Shown here: positions 16,489 to 26,008 of the stretch, in pieces | How positions within the stretch are numbered: the stretch's first letter is position 1 | Layout of the letters: each line of letters begins with the position of its first letter | Assembly: GCA_035340715.1 (NCBI GenBank) | Contig: DAOQTX010000009.1 | Span: 1-60,018, forward strand | Reading direction: 5' to 3' | DNA length: 60,018 nucleotides | Source of the DNA: DAOQTX01 sp035340715 | Lineage (GTDB): Bacteria; Bacteroidota; Bacteroidia; AKYH767-A; OLB10 | Translations under genes and position numbers: made by a program | The notes under the pieces: model-generated | Told to the model about the DNA's origin: nothing | What the model saw: only the letters and a program-made list of their open reading frames with translations | Databases searched by the model: none

Positions 16489-19400
16489 ATGCTTAATAAG
16501 ATTATAAAATATTTCTTAGAAAATAAAGTAGTAACAATCCTATTGTTGGCGCTCATCATTGGCTGGGGCACAGTCACTGCCCCCTTCGATTGGAAGTTCC
16601 CTTTCTTGCCAGATGATTCCGTTCCTGTTGACGCCATTCCCGACATTGGAGAAAATCAACAAATTGTCTTTACGCTTTGGCCTGGCCGTTCCCCTCAGGA
16701 TATCGACGATCAAATTACCTATCCTCTGACCACATATCTCTTAGGTATCCCGGGAGTAAAATCCATTCGAAGCTCTTCCATTTTTGGTTTCTCGAGCATC
16801 TATGTAATTTTTAAGGAAGACGTTGAATTTTACTGGTCAAGATCAAGGATCCTTGAAAAAATTAATTCACTTCCATCAGGCTTGTTGCCGGAAGGTGTAC
16901 AAGCCTCTCTGGGACCGGATGCAACAGCATTGGGACAGGTCTTCTGGTATACTTTGGAGGGAAGGGATGAAAAAGGAAATCCAACAGGAGGATGGGACCT
17001 TCATGAGATACGAACAGCACAAGACTATTACGTAAAATATGGACTGAATGCAGTTGATGGTGTTTCTGAAGTGGCATCGATAGGTGGGTTCGTTCAGGAA
17101 TATCAGGTTGATGTGAATCCGGAAGCACTAAAGGCCTATGACATTGGACTCGACAAAGTAATGATGGCTGTTAAAAATGCTAACCTCGACGTTGGTGCAA
17201 AAACCATTGAGATCAATCAGGCAGAATATATTGTTAGAGGTTTAGGATACATTAAAAACATCAGCGACCTGGAAAAAGCTGTGGTCTCAGTAAAGGAAAA
17301 TGTTCCTGTAAGGCTCATGGATATTGCAGTTGTAAGCCTTGGACCTGCTACCAGACGAGGACTATTAGACAAGGACGGTGCTGAAGTTGTTGGAGGAGTT
17401 GTAGTTGCAAGATTTGGATCCAACCCACTTGAAGTAATCAATAACGTAAAGAAAAAAATTGCAGAGATTGACCCCGGACTTCCCAAGAAAATATTGTCAG
17501 ATGGACGTACCAGTCAACTCACAATTGTCCCTTTTTATGACCGAACAGAACTGATCAACGAAACGATAGGGACACTGGAGAATGCTCTATCACATGAAAT
17601 TCTTATCAGCATCATCGTTGTAATTGTACTAGTGTTGAGTTTAAAAGCATCACTCCTCATTTCAAGTTTATTACCTGTTGCGGTGCTAATGACATTCATC
17701 GTCATGCGTTTCACAAATGTTGATGCAAATATTGTGGCTTTATCAGGAATTGCAATTGCAATCGGTGTAATGGTAGATGTCGGGATAATATTTGTTGAGA
17801 ATATCGTAAGGCATTTAGAAATGTCAAAAAATGAAGGTGCGAAAGGGAAACACTTACAAGAAATAATTTATGCGGCAACAATAGAAGTGGCCCCTGCAAT
17901 CACAACAGCACTGGCAACAACAATTGTGAGTTTCCTACCCGTATTTGCTATGGAATCGGCTGAAGGAAAACTCTTCAGACCGCTGGCCTTCACTAAAACT
18001 TTTGCCCTCCTGGGATCCTTTGTTCTGGGGATAGCCATCTTGCCTGCTCTGGCAAAAATAATTTTCTCCATTGACTATGACAAAAAAAGAGTACGGAGAA
18101 TGTGGAATTACAGCTTTATTTCAGCAGGTGTGATTCTGGCGATTTATGCAAAAATATTTCTTCCACTTTCACTGACCCTTATCGGCCTAAACAATCTCTT
18201 CGAATCTAAATGGCCGGAAAAGTATAAGTCGTTCCCCAACTATATTAATATTGCGATAACTGTTTTAGCTGCTACATTTTTTCTTACTGAAGAGTGGGTT
18301 CCTTTGGGACATCAAACTTCCTTGTTCAGCAATTATCTGTTTGTAATTGTCCTGCTTGGCCTCATCCTAGGTGCGCTGATTTTAATTGTTTATTTCTACG
18401 AACCAATTCTAAAATGGTGTCTGGTCAACAAAGGCAAATTCATGCTAATTCCACTCATTACGATTCTATTTGGAATTACTATTTGGTTAGGCTTCAATAA
18501 TACCTTTGGAATCATCGCAAAGGTAACTGACAAGGTTGGCCTAAATGTTCGCACCAATTCCGTCTGGTCAAGTTTAACACATGCTTTTCCGGGTGTAGGC
18601 AAGGAGTTTATGCCTTCGCTCAATGAAGGAAGTTTTCTGTTAATGCCAACTTCTATGCCTCACTCAGGAATTGCAGAAAACAAAAGAGTCATTCAACAAT
18701 TAGACATGCAGTTAGCTCAAATACCGGAAGTTGATCTTGCTGTAGGTAAACTTGGAAGAGCGGAATCTGCTTTAGACCCTGCACCTATTTCGATGTATGA
18801 AAATTTGATCAATTATAAACCAGAATATATGATCAATGAAAAAGGTCATAGGCAAACCTTTAGAACTGATAAAAAGAAACGATTTATATTAACATCCGGA
18901 GACACCCTTACAAATGAAGATGCCCTCACAAAGGGGGTGATAAAAGCAGAATTGATCCCCGACCAAGATGGACAGTACTATAGGAACTGGAGGCCTCATA
19001 TTAAAAAATCGAATGATATTTGGAATGAGATAGTCAAAGTAGCGAATCTTCCGGGAGTAACATCGGCTCCAAAACTGCAACCTATTGAAACAAGGTTGGT
19101 GATGCTTCAAACCGGTATGCGTGCACCGATGGGAATAAAGGTATATGGTCCGGATCTGGTGACAATAGAGAAGTTTGGACTTGAACTTGAAAATATTCTT
19201 CAAGAAGTGCCATCGGTAAAATCTGAAGCTGTATTTGCTGATCGCATTGTTGGCAAACCATACATCCATTTAAACATTGACAGAGAGGCAATATCACGTT
19301 ATGGGCTGAGTATTGATCAACTTCAAAAGGTAATTGAGACTGCAATTGGTGGAATGAAAATCACAAATACTGTTGAAGGTCGTGAACGATATCCGGTAAG

Positions 19401-20313
19401 GGTACGTTATCCAAGGGAGTTGCGTGATGACCCGGAAAAATTAAAAAAGATCTTGGTCCCTACTCCAACCGGAGCACAAATACCATTAGGTGAGCTGATA
19501 AAAATTGAATATGTCAGAGGTCCTCAGAATATTAAAAGCGAAAATACTTTCCTTGTAGGATATGTCTTGTTTGATAAAAAGGAAGGATATGCTGAAGTAG
19601 ACGTAGTAGATGAGGCTCAAAGATTCATCCAACAGAAAATCGACGCAGGAGATCTTCTGGTTCCAGCGGGTATTAATTATAAGTTCTCAGGAAGCTATGA
19701 GAATCAGATCAGGGCTGTAAAGAGACTTTCAATTGTTATTCCGATCAGCCTAATAGTGATCTTTCTTCTTCTCTTCTTTCAGTTTAAAACCGTTACTGCA
19801 TCTTCCATACACTTCTCAGGTGTCTTTGTAGCCTTTGCTGGAGGCTTTATTATGATCTGGTTATATGGACAGGGATGGTTCATGAATTTTTCTGTCATGG
19901 GAACTAATATGCGTGACCTATTTCAAATGCATACCATTAATCTGAGTGTGGCAGTATGGGTCGGCTTCATTGCCCTGTTTGGAATTGCAACTGATGATGG
20001 AGTGATTATGGGAACATATATCCATCAGGTTTTTGAAGAAAGAAAACCGGATACTATTTCTAAGGTGAGAGAAGCAGTATTAATAGCCGGTAAAAAAAGA
20101 GTAAGACCTGCAATGATGACAGCTGCAGTGGCGATTATTGCCTTACTTCCGGTTTTAACATCAACAGGTAAAGGAGCGGATATCATGATCCCGATGGCCA
20201 TTCCGACTTTTGGGGGCATGACAATTCAGCTTATGACCATGTTTGTCGTCCCTGTTCTTCAGTCCTATTGGAGAGAAGGAGTTATTAATCGTCAATATAA
20301 AACTACTGTATGA
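16489..20313 (+). CDS. cusA: CusA-type Cu(I)/Ag(I) HME-RND efflux pump
   Basis: The 1274-residue inner-membrane proton-driven pump is longer than E. coli CusA (about 1047). The N-terminus shows VDAIPDIGENQQIVFT and SSIFGFSSIYVIF, and the fourth helix has VDVGIIFVENI. The porter domain holds LVMLQTGMRAPMGIKVYG with the methionines that pass Cu(I)/Ag(I) in CusA, and the tenth-helix region has FGIATDDGVIMGTYI. Extra length comes from additional membrane-like segments between about 530 and 700 and an insert near 770-840 not seen in the E. coli protein. The stop overlaps the next start in ATGA. With the TolC and CusB proteins it forms a tripartite pump that removes Cu or Ag from periplasm and cytoplasm. 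Confidence 0.93.
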   Translation: MLNKIIKYFLENKVVTILLLALIIGWGTVTAPFDWKFPFLPDDSVPVDAIPDIGENQQIVFTLWPGRSPQDIDDQITYPLTTYLLGIPGVKSIRSSSIFGFSSIYVIFKEDVEFYWSRSRILEKINSLPSGLLPEGVQASLGPDATALGQVFWYTLEGRDEKGNPTGGWDLHEIRTAQDYYVKYGLNAVDGVSEVASIGGFVQEYQVDVNPEALKAYDIGLDKVMMAVKNANLDVGAKTIEINQAEYIVRGLGYIKNISDLEKAVVSVKENVPVRLMDIAVVSLGPATRRGLLDKDGAEVVGGVVVARFGSNPLEVINNVKKKIAEIDPGLPKKILSDGRTSQLTIVPFYDRTELINETIGTLENALSHEILISIIVVIVLVLSLKASLLISSLLPVAVLMTFIVMRFTNVDANIVALSGIAIAIGVMVDVGIIFVENIVRHLEMSKNEGAKGKHLQEIIYAATIEVAPAITTALATTIVSFLPVFAMESAEGKLFRPLAFTKTFALLGSFVLGIAILPALAKIIFSIDYDKKRVRRMWNYSFISAGVILAIYAKIFLPLSLTLIGLNNLFESKWPEKYKSFPNYINIAITVLAATFFLTEEWVPLGHQTSLFSNYLFVIVLLGLILGALILIVYFYEPILKWCLVNKGKFMLIPLITILFGITIWLGFNNTFGIIAKVTDKVGLNVRTNSVWSSLTHAFPGVGKEFMPSLNEGSFLLMPTSMPHSGIAENKRVIQQLDMQLAQIPEVDLAVGKLGRAESALDPAPISMYENLINYKPEYMINEKGHRQTFRTDKKKRFILTSGDTLTNEDALTKGVIKAELIPDQDGQYYRNWRPHIKKSNDIWNEIVKVANLPGVTSAPKLQPIETRLVMLQTGMRAPMGIKVYGPDLVTIEKFGLELENILQEVPSVKSEAVFADRIVGKPYIHLNIDREAISRYGLSIDQLQKVIETAIGGMKITNTVEGRERYPVRVRYPRELRDDPEKLKKILVPTPTGAQIPLGELIKIEYVRGPQNIKSENTFLVGYVLFDKKEGYAEVDVVDEAQRFIQQKIDAGDLLVPAGINYKFSGSYENQIRAVKRLSIVIPISLIVIFLLLFFQFKTVTASSIHFSGVFVAFAGGFIMIWLYGQGWFMNFSVMGTNMRDLFQMHTINLSVAVWVGFIALFGIATDDGVIMGTYIHQVFEERKPDTISKVREAVLIAGKKRVRPAMMTAAVAIIALLPVLTSTGKGADIMIPMAIPTFGGMTIQLMTMFVVPVLQSYWREGVINRQYKTTV

Positions 20314-21533
20314 AAATATTCTTAGTCATATTATCCATGTTCATCATGTCAGGCAGTCTTGCACAGACATTGGATAATTATATAATTGTAGCTGTAGAAA
20401 ATAATCCGGGATTGAAAGCTAGGTACTCCGAATTCGAAGCAGCACTTCAAAAGATCCATCAGGTTAAATCCTTGCCGGATCCAACACTTTCAATGAGCGC
20501 ATTCGGTCAAATGGTTGAAACACGTGTTGGTCCACAGCGCGCTATATTTATCCTTAATCAAATGTTTCCATGGATCGGAGCCCTGAAAGCACAAGGTGAT
20601 GCAATGGGATATTTGGCAGAATCAAAATTTCAGGCCTGGGCGGATTCACGCAATGAACTTATATTCAAAGTTAAATCTGCATGGTATCCGATCTACGATC
20701 TAGACCAAACTATTAAATATCAAAAAGAAAATAAACTAATACTTGAAACCTTCAAAACCCTTTCACTCACAAGATTCAAAAATGGTACGGGCGCAATGGT
20801 AGATGTCATAAGAGTTGATATTATGCTCGATGATATTATCACCGAATTAAAAATACTTGAAGACAAAAGGAAGCCACTCTTATCACAGATCAACAAACTT
20901 TTAAATCAGGACTTTAATACTCCCTTGGAAATTAAAGACACTATCCTACCGGATATAAACCTGCCTGTCTTTTCGATGGACAGCATATTGTCAAACAATC
21001 CAAAATTAAAAGAAGTTGAGAAAAAGATGAAAGCATGGCAACAGCAAGGTATAGTGGCAAAAAAACAAGGGATGCCAAAATTTGGAATCGGCTTGAACTA
21101 CACGATTATTGGAGAAAGAACAGACATGGACGTGCCTGACAATGGAAAAGATGCAATCATGCCAATGCTTTCTGTTTCTCTTCCCATTTATAGAAAAAAA
21201 TACAAAGCTGCATACAAGGAGTCTGAATTTATGAGATTCGCTTTACAAGAGACAAAAATTGATCTCAGCAACGAACTTCTAAGCAACTATGAGATGTCTT
21301 ATTTTGAACTAAGTAAAGCCATTGAAGAGTATAAATTATTCTCTTCCCAAATGGAAAAAACTGATCAGGCATCTAATTTATTAATGGCATCCTACAGTAA
21401 TTCAGGAAAAGATTTTGAAGAAGTATTAAGAATGCAGCAGATGCTATATAAATATAAAATCAATACTTCATCTGCAATTAAAAATTATTTTATCGCGAAA
21501 GCAAAGCTGGATTACTTAAGCGCAAAAAATTAG
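20310..21533 (+). CDS. TolC-family outer-membrane channel (CusC role)
   Basis: This 407-residue protein has a signal peptide (about 1-18, ending SLAQT) and two outer-membrane efflux repeats. The first begins LDNYIIVAVENNPGLKARYS and the second near VEKKMKAWQQQG, each followed by long alpha-helical coiled coils. Gly-rich beta strands such as PKFGIGLNYTIIGE mark the barrel. No lipobox is visible, unlike E. coli CusC. It starts within the cusA stop codon and is followed by cusB after 4 bases, so it is the channel of the same tripartite Cu/Ag pump. Confidence 0.9.
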   Translation: MKIFLVILSMFIMSGSLAQTLDNYIIVAVENNPGLKARYSEFEAALQKIHQVKSLPDPTLSMSAFGQMVETRVGPQRAIFILNQMFPWIGALKAQGDAMGYLAESKFQAWADSRNELIFKVKSAWYPIYDLDQTIKYQKENKLILETFKTLSLTRFKNGTGAMVDVIRVDIMLDDIITELKILEDKRKPLLSQINKLLNQDFNTPLEIKDTILPDINLPVFSMDSILSNNPKLKEVEKKMKAWQQQGIVAKKQGMPKFGIGLNYTIIGERTDMDVPDNGKDAIMPMLSVSLPIYRKKYKAAYKESEFMRFALQETKIDLSNELLSNYEMSYFELSKAIEEYKLFSSQMEKTDQASNLLMASYSNSGKDFEEVLRMQQMLYKYKINTSSAIKNYFIAKAKLDYLSAKN

Positions 21534-21537
21534 TGAT

Positions 21538-23304
21538 ATGAAAAATATATTGAAAAATAAATATGTAAGAATCAGTTTGCTATTACTAGCCGGTGTAATT
21601 ATCGGCTGGATTATTAAGCCAGGAAATAAAGGTTCCTCTGAGTCATCTTTGTCTACTACTCAGGATTCTCAGGCCAAGGAACAAATATGGACTTGTTCTA
21701 TGCATCCTCAAATCCGGCGGAATGAACCCGGACAATGCCCTATTTGTGGAATGGATTTGATTCCATTGAACTCAGAAAGCAATACCGAAGGAAACCCAAT
21801 GGCAATTTCAATGTCAGAAACTGCTATGCAGCTGGCCAATATCCAAACGATGGTGGTAAAGAATCAGAAAGCAGTTAAGGAAGTGAGAATGACGGGAAAA
21901 GTACAAGCTGATGAAAGGCTTATTTTTTCTCAAGTGTCGCATATCCCTGGTCGTATTGAACAATTGAAGGTGAATTTTACAGGAGAAGAAATAAAAAAAG
22001 GACAAACTCTGGCACTGATATACTCGCCTGAATTGGTTACAGCACAAGAAGAACTACTGGAAGCTATTAAAATTAAGGAAGTACAACCCAGCCTTTATGA
22101 AGCAGCAAAAGAAAAACTAAAAAATTGGAAACTAACCGACCGGCAAATACAAGAGATTATATCCGATGGAAAAGTTCAAGACAAATTCCCAATTCTAGCG
22201 GATGTTTCCGGCATTGTCCTAAAGAAAAGAGCGAACCTTGGTGACTATATCATGAAAGGAATGCCGATATACGATATCGTGGATTTATCAAAAGTATGGA
22301 TCCTATTTGATGTTTATGAAAGTGATATGCAATGGATACATGAAGGAAGCAAAGTAGAATTTACTGTTCAATCAATACCGGGAGAGTTTTTTAAAGGAGA
22401 TATTACTTTCATAGATCCGGTCATTAATCCACAAACTCGTGTGGCTAAGGCAAGAATCGAATTTATGAATCCTCAAATGAAACTTAAACCTGAAATGTTT
22501 GCGACAGGAACTGTTAAAAGTGAATTAAAGGGTTCGAAGGAAGGCTTGATTATTCCCAAGTCAGCAATCATGTGGACTGGAGAAAGATCTGTTGTTTTTG
22601 TAAAGAATATGGATGAGAAAAAAATCAGTTTTATGCTGAGAGAAGTTGTACTCGGCCCTACTTTGGGTGACAGTTATCTTATTAAGTCCGGTCTTGTAGC
22701 GGGAACAGAAATTGCAGTCAATGGAACTTTCAGCATCGATGCTGCAGCTCAATTAGCAGGCAAACCAAGCATGATGAGTCCTGAAGGAGGTATTGCCATG
22801 AAAGGCCACGATCACGGAGAAAATAAACCGATGGCAAGCCGGGATAGAACAATGCCAATTAAAAGCGAAAAGAATGCACTGAAACCCCTCTTCTCAGAAT
22901 ATCTATTATTAAAAAATGCTCTTGTCTCAGATGACTATGAGAAAAGCAAAAAAATAGCAGAAATTCTCTTGAAAAACATCAATACAACAGACATGAAAAT
23001 TTTCAAAGGGGAATCACATACTATTTGGATGCAAAAAAGTAAAAAGCTGATCAACTCTTTACAACTTATTGATAAAGCAGAAAACATTGGGATCATTAGA
23101 AAACAATTCAGAATTGTATCGGAGCAATTCATTGATCTGGCTAAAACTCTCGGGCCACTAGATGAAATCCTCTATGTAATGCATTGCCCTATGGCTAATG
23201 AGAATCAGGGTGCAGACTGGCTCAGCAATGAAAAGAAAGTTCAAAATCCATACTTCGGTAAAGAAATGATTAGCTGCGGAGAAGTGACCATGGAGTTTAA
23301 ATAA
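21538..23304 (+). CDS. cusB: CusB-type periplasmic adaptor with HMBD and C-terminal DUF3347 domain
   Basis: The 588-residue adaptor has an N-terminal membrane anchor (about 10-27), then a heavy-metal-binding domain WTCSMHPQIRRNEPGQCP followed by ICGMDLIPL (about 50-80). Next come the barrel-sandwich and helical hairpin (about 110-290) and the beta-barrel and proximal domain up to about 410. A His/Met linker (GHDHGENKPM) leads to a C-terminal DUF3347 domain (about 440-588) with YVMHCPMANENQGADWL and NPYFGKEMISCGEV. Typical CusB has about 400 residues, so the DUF3347 unit is an added metal-binding module. A free copy of the same domain is encoded directly downstream. Confidence 0.93.
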   Translation: MKNILKNKYVRISLLLLAGVIIGWIIKPGNKGSSESSLSTTQDSQAKEQIWTCSMHPQIRRNEPGQCPICGMDLIPLNSESNTEGNPMAISMSETAMQLANIQTMVVKNQKAVKEVRMTGKVQADERLIFSQVSHIPGRIEQLKVNFTGEEIKKGQTLALIYSPELVTAQEELLEAIKIKEVQPSLYEAAKEKLKNWKLTDRQIQEIISDGKVQDKFPILADVSGIVLKKRANLGDYIMKGMPIYDIVDLSKVWILFDVYESDMQWIHEGSKVEFTVQSIPGEFFKGDITFIDPVINPQTRVAKARIEFMNPQMKLKPEMFATGTVKSELKGSKEGLIIPKSAIMWTGERSVVFVKNMDEKKISFMLREVVLGPTLGDSYLIKSGLVAGTEIAVNGTFSIDAAAQLAGKPSMMSPEGGIAMKGHDHGENKPMASRDRTMPIKSEKNALKPLFSEYLLLKNALVSDDYEKSKKIAEILLKNINTTDMKIFKGESHTIWMQKSKKLINSLQLIDKAENIGIIRKQFRIVSEQFIDLAKTLGPLDEILYVMHCPMANENQGADWLSNEKKVQNPYFGKEMISCGEVTMEFK

Positions 23305-23327
23305 TACTAACCTTAAAACAAAAAAAG

Positions 23328-23873
23328 ATGAAAACGATGAAAACAATTTTAGCATTCACGATGATACTAACTACACTCTTCCTTAGTGAAAGTGTTGCTC
23401 AGGATGGTAAAATGAAAAGTGACGAAAACAAAATGACAAAGCAAGTTGCAATGTCAATTCATGAAGCCCAAAATATTATTACTGATTATCTAAATCTGAA
23501 AGACGCACTTGTCAGCACCAACGGTGAATTGGCGAGTACTGCAGCCGGAAAAATGTTAACTACTATTGGAAGGAATAAATCTGACCTGTTGGACAAAATC
23601 CGATTTGATGTAGAGCATATAGCCGGGACTAAAGATGTCAGTCACCAAAGAGATCATTTCAGTTCGTTATCTGATAACTTGTACCTGTTTGCAAAAGAAA
23701 TCGGACCCATTAATTCACCACTCTATTACCAATATTGTCCGATGGCAACGCAAGGCGAAGGAGCGTATTGGTTAAGTGCAAATAAGGAAATTAAAAACCC
23801 ATATTTCGGTGACAAAATGTTACGATGCGGAAGTACGAAAGAAACCATATATGAAAATAATGATCATGAATAG
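23328..23873 (+). CDS. Free-standing DUF3347 periplasmic protein
   Basis: This 181-residue protein has a signal peptide (about 1-25) and a DUF3347 domain. The motifs YYQYCPMATQGEGAYWL and NPYFGDKMLRCGS match those at the C-terminus of the CusB protein just upstream, with the conserved Cys, Met and aromatic residues. I infer a periplasmic metal-binding partner that feeds the Cus pump, much as CusF does in E. coli, though it is not homologous to CusF. It lies 23 bases after cusB and overlaps the start of the next gene by 23 bases. Met4 (23337) is a possible alternative start. Confidence 0.85.
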   Translation: MKTMKTILAFTMILTTLFLSESVAQDGKMKSDENKMTKQVAMSIHEAQNIITDYLNLKDALVSTNGELASTAAGKMLTTIGRNKSDLLDKIRFDVEHIAGTKDVSHQRDHFSSLSDNLYLFAKEIGPINSPLYYQYCPMATQGEGAYWLSANKEIKNPYFGDKMLRCGSTKETIYENNDHE

Positions 23874-24444
23874 CCATGGAACAATTACGGAACAATTTAA
23901 AATCAGTGGTATGATATGCACTCGCTGTTTAAAAATTCTGAATATAGAACTTAAGGCAGCAGGTGCGGAAGTAATGGAAATCCAATTAGGTCAAATAACT
24001 ATTCGATACAATCCAGGCAAGATCCCAAAAAGCACGATTCAAAAAGTGATTCTGGAAAATGAATTTGAAATTATAATAGATAGGGAAAACCTGGAAGCGG
24101 AGGAAATAAAACGATGGGTGATAAACTATGTCTGGAATTCCGACCTAAAGGAGAATCTTTCAGACTATCTGATTAGTAAAACTCAAAAGAGATATGAAAA
24201 TTTAAGCAAATCATTCTCTAAAACCTTCGGAAAAACTATTGAACGATATTGCTTGCTCCTGAAAATCGAAAAGGTAAAGGAATATATACAAGGCAACCAA
24301 TTAAGTTTAAGCGAAATCGCCTATGCATTGGGATATCAGAATTTGTCGTCATTGTCCAAACAATTTAAACTGGAAACTGGCATTACGATGAAAGAATATA
24401 AAAAACTCAACCCCGGATCAAGGATACCAATTGACAAAATATGA
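23851..24444 (+). CDS. AraC-family regulator with N-terminal heavy-metal (HMA-like) domain
   Basis: From the ATG at 23851 the product has 197 residues; the longer frame opens only with GTG inside the DUF3347 gene. The N-terminal ~70 residues form an HMA-like fold with ISGMICTRCLK, an intact MxCxxC metal site, and strands ending in VILENEFEIII. The C-terminal half is an AraC helix-turn-helix region (LSEIAYALGYQNLSSLSKQF, then a GITMKEYKKL tail). Bacteroidota carry many AraC proteins of this layout near metal genes, often with the cysteines lost; here they are kept. I infer a one-component Cu/Ag sensor for the operon it closes. Confidence 0.85.
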   Translation: MKIMIMNSHGTITEQFKISGMICTRCLKILNIELKAAGAEVMEIQLGQITIRYNPGKIPKSTIQKVILENEFEIIIDRENLEAEEIKRWVINYVWNSDLKENLSDYLISKTQKRYENLSKSFSKTFGKTIERYCLLLKIEKVKEYIQGNQLSLSEIAYALGYQNLSSLSKQFKLETGITMKEYKKLNPGSRIPIDKI

Positions 24445-24677
24445 TAAACAATAACAAAGATTCAATAAGCATAATTGCATTTCTATTAGATAGTTTGCAT
24501 GATTCCTGATATCAAACGCACACAGAGAACAAAAACAGTTGATCAAACAACACGAATATTAAATCTAGAATAAATAAGAAAACTCATCTTAACTTGAAAT
24601 AATCTACATTCCCATTTATACCATTGAATTTTATCCGTCAGACTGAATAAAATAAATTCAAATAGCTTCATAAAAAT

Positions 24678-24684
24678 AAGGAGG
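24678..24684 (+). promoter_or_regulatory. Strong Shine-Dalgarno sequence for the DUF5676 gene
   Basis: AAGGAGG lies 7 bases before the ATG at 24692. This is a near-perfect anti-16S match with ideal spacing, which is unusual for Bacteroidota, whose genes mostly lack such sites and whose neighbours here lack it. It suggests that this gene came recently from a lineage that uses Shine-Dalgarno initiation. The 247-base stretch before it (24445-24691) otherwise shows no gene. Confidence 0.75.
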
Positions 24685-24691
24685 AACTCAA

Positions 24692-24967
24692 ATGAACCGT
24701 ATTCATGTAAAAAAACTAGGCTTGGCTTTTGCTTTAACAGGCGCTCTCCTCTATCTGGGCTGCATGGCTCTCATGCTGACTGTTGGTCATAATGGCACAG
24801 TCAGCTTCTTCAATAGTTTGCTGCATGGCCTGGATGTCTCAACGATAGTACGGATGGACGTGCCACTCTGGGAAGGCGTCTTAGGAATCATCCAGACCTT
24901 TATACTGGCATGGCTGGTTGGTGCTTGTATAGCGGGTTTTTATAATGCAAGTCTTAAGAACAAATAG
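24692..24967 (+). CDS. DUF5676 family small membrane protein
   Basis: The 91-residue protein has two membrane helices (about 9-31 and 61-85). The segment RMDVPLWEGVLGIIQTFILA followed by WLVGACIAGFYN is the family signature as I know it. The function is unknown, but the family recurs in metal islands of several phyla. Its codons are richer in G and C (CTG, GGC, GTC) than those of the flanking genes, and it has a strong ribosome binding site, which both suggest transfer. It opens the metabolic gene cluster that lies between the Cus pump and the CopB ATPase. Confidence 0.8.
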   Translation: MNRIHVKKLGLAFALTGALLYLGCMALMLTVGHNGTVSFFNSLLHGLDVSTIVRMDVPLWEGVLGIIQTFILAWLVGACIAGFYNASLKNK

Positions 24968-25013
24968 TAGCCAATAAGCTGAGATTTATAAATCTTAATT
25001 GAACACAAATAAA

Positions 25014-26003
25014 ATGAAAGTTGCAATATTTAGTATGCATCAATTTGAAAAGGATTATCTGCTAAAGGCAAATGAAAATAAGCATGAGCTTGTCCTTATT
25101 GAAGCAAGGTTATCAGATTCAACTGTGAAACTAGCCAGCGACTGTAAAGCAATCAGCATTTTTACAGGAGATAATGCTGACGGCAAGAATTTGGCAAATC
25201 TGGCGAAGTTGGGTATAAGGTATGTTGCACTCCGGTCTGCTGGTTTCAATCATGTAGATCTAAACAGTGCAAAAGCCTTAAATATTAAAGTTGCACGCGT
25301 GCCTTCGTATTCTCCTCATGCAATCGCAGAACACTCAGTGGCATTGATGCTTGCTCTAAACCGAAAACTAATTCGAGCAAATCACCGATTGATGGATTTG
25401 AATTTCAAGCTAGACGGACTAGTAGGCTTTGACATGCACGGAAAAACAGCAGGAATAATAGGAACAGGAAAGATTGGAAGCGTCGTGGCCAAAATTCTAC
25501 ATGGCTTTGGTTGCAAATTACTAGGAGTTGATCTGGTTAAAAACCAAGACTTGATTGATAAATATCAGATTGAATATTGCACATGCGAATCACTTTGTGA
25601 GAGATCAGATATTATTACACTTCATACTCCACTCAATGAAAAGACACATTATCTGGTCGATGAAGAATGTATAGACCGAATGAAGAATGGCGTTATGCTG
25701 ATTAATACCAGCAGAGGCGGTCTTATTAATACAAAAGCCGTAATTAAATCATTAAAAACAAAAAAGATTGGAGCCTTAGGAATTGACGTGTACGAAGAAG
25801 AAGAGGGCTTGTTCTTCGAAGATCATTCTGAAGACATACTGCAAGATGATACAATTGCCAGACTCATGACCTTCAAAAACGTGATGATTACGAGTCATCA
25901 GGCCTTTTTAACGGATACCGCACTAGAAGAAATTGCTAGAACCACTATTTATAATCTCGACTGTTTTGAGAATCAACTAAAGTCTGAAAATGAACTAAAT
26001 TAA
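25014..26003 (+). CDS. D-lactate dehydrogenase-like 2-hydroxyacid dehydrogenase
   Basis: The 329-residue NAD-dependent enzyme belongs to the D-isomer 2-hydroxyacid dehydrogenase family; D-lactate/pyruvate is the likely pair. The start ATG at 25014 is chosen because the earlier in-frame start is TTG. Visible features are VALRSAGFNHVDL, the nucleotide fold AGIIGTGKIGSVVA, the Arg in INTSRGGLINT, the Glu in GIDVYEEE and the catalytic His in MITSHQAFLT. In anaerobic or stressed cells this enzyme regenerates NAD+. The type II GAPDH gene follows 5 bases after the stop, so GAPDH could supply the NADH that this enzyme uses if cofactor use matches. Confidence 0.88.
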   Translation: MKVAIFSMHQFEKDYLLKANENKHELVLIEARLSDSTVKLASDCKAISIFTGDNADGKNLANLAKLGIRYVALRSAGFNHVDLNSAKALNIKVARVPSYSPHAIAEHSVALMLALNRKLIRANHRLMDLNFKLDGLVGFDMHGKTAGIIGTGKIGSVVAKILHGFGCKLLGVDLVKNQDLIDKYQIEYCTCESLCERSDIITLHTPLNEKTHYLVDEECIDRMKNGVMLINTSRGGLINTKAVIKSLKTKKIGALGIDVYEEEEGLFFEDHSEDILQDDTIARLMTFKNVMITSHQAFLTDTALEEIARTTIYNLDCFENQLKSENELN

Positions 26004-26008
26004 TTTCT

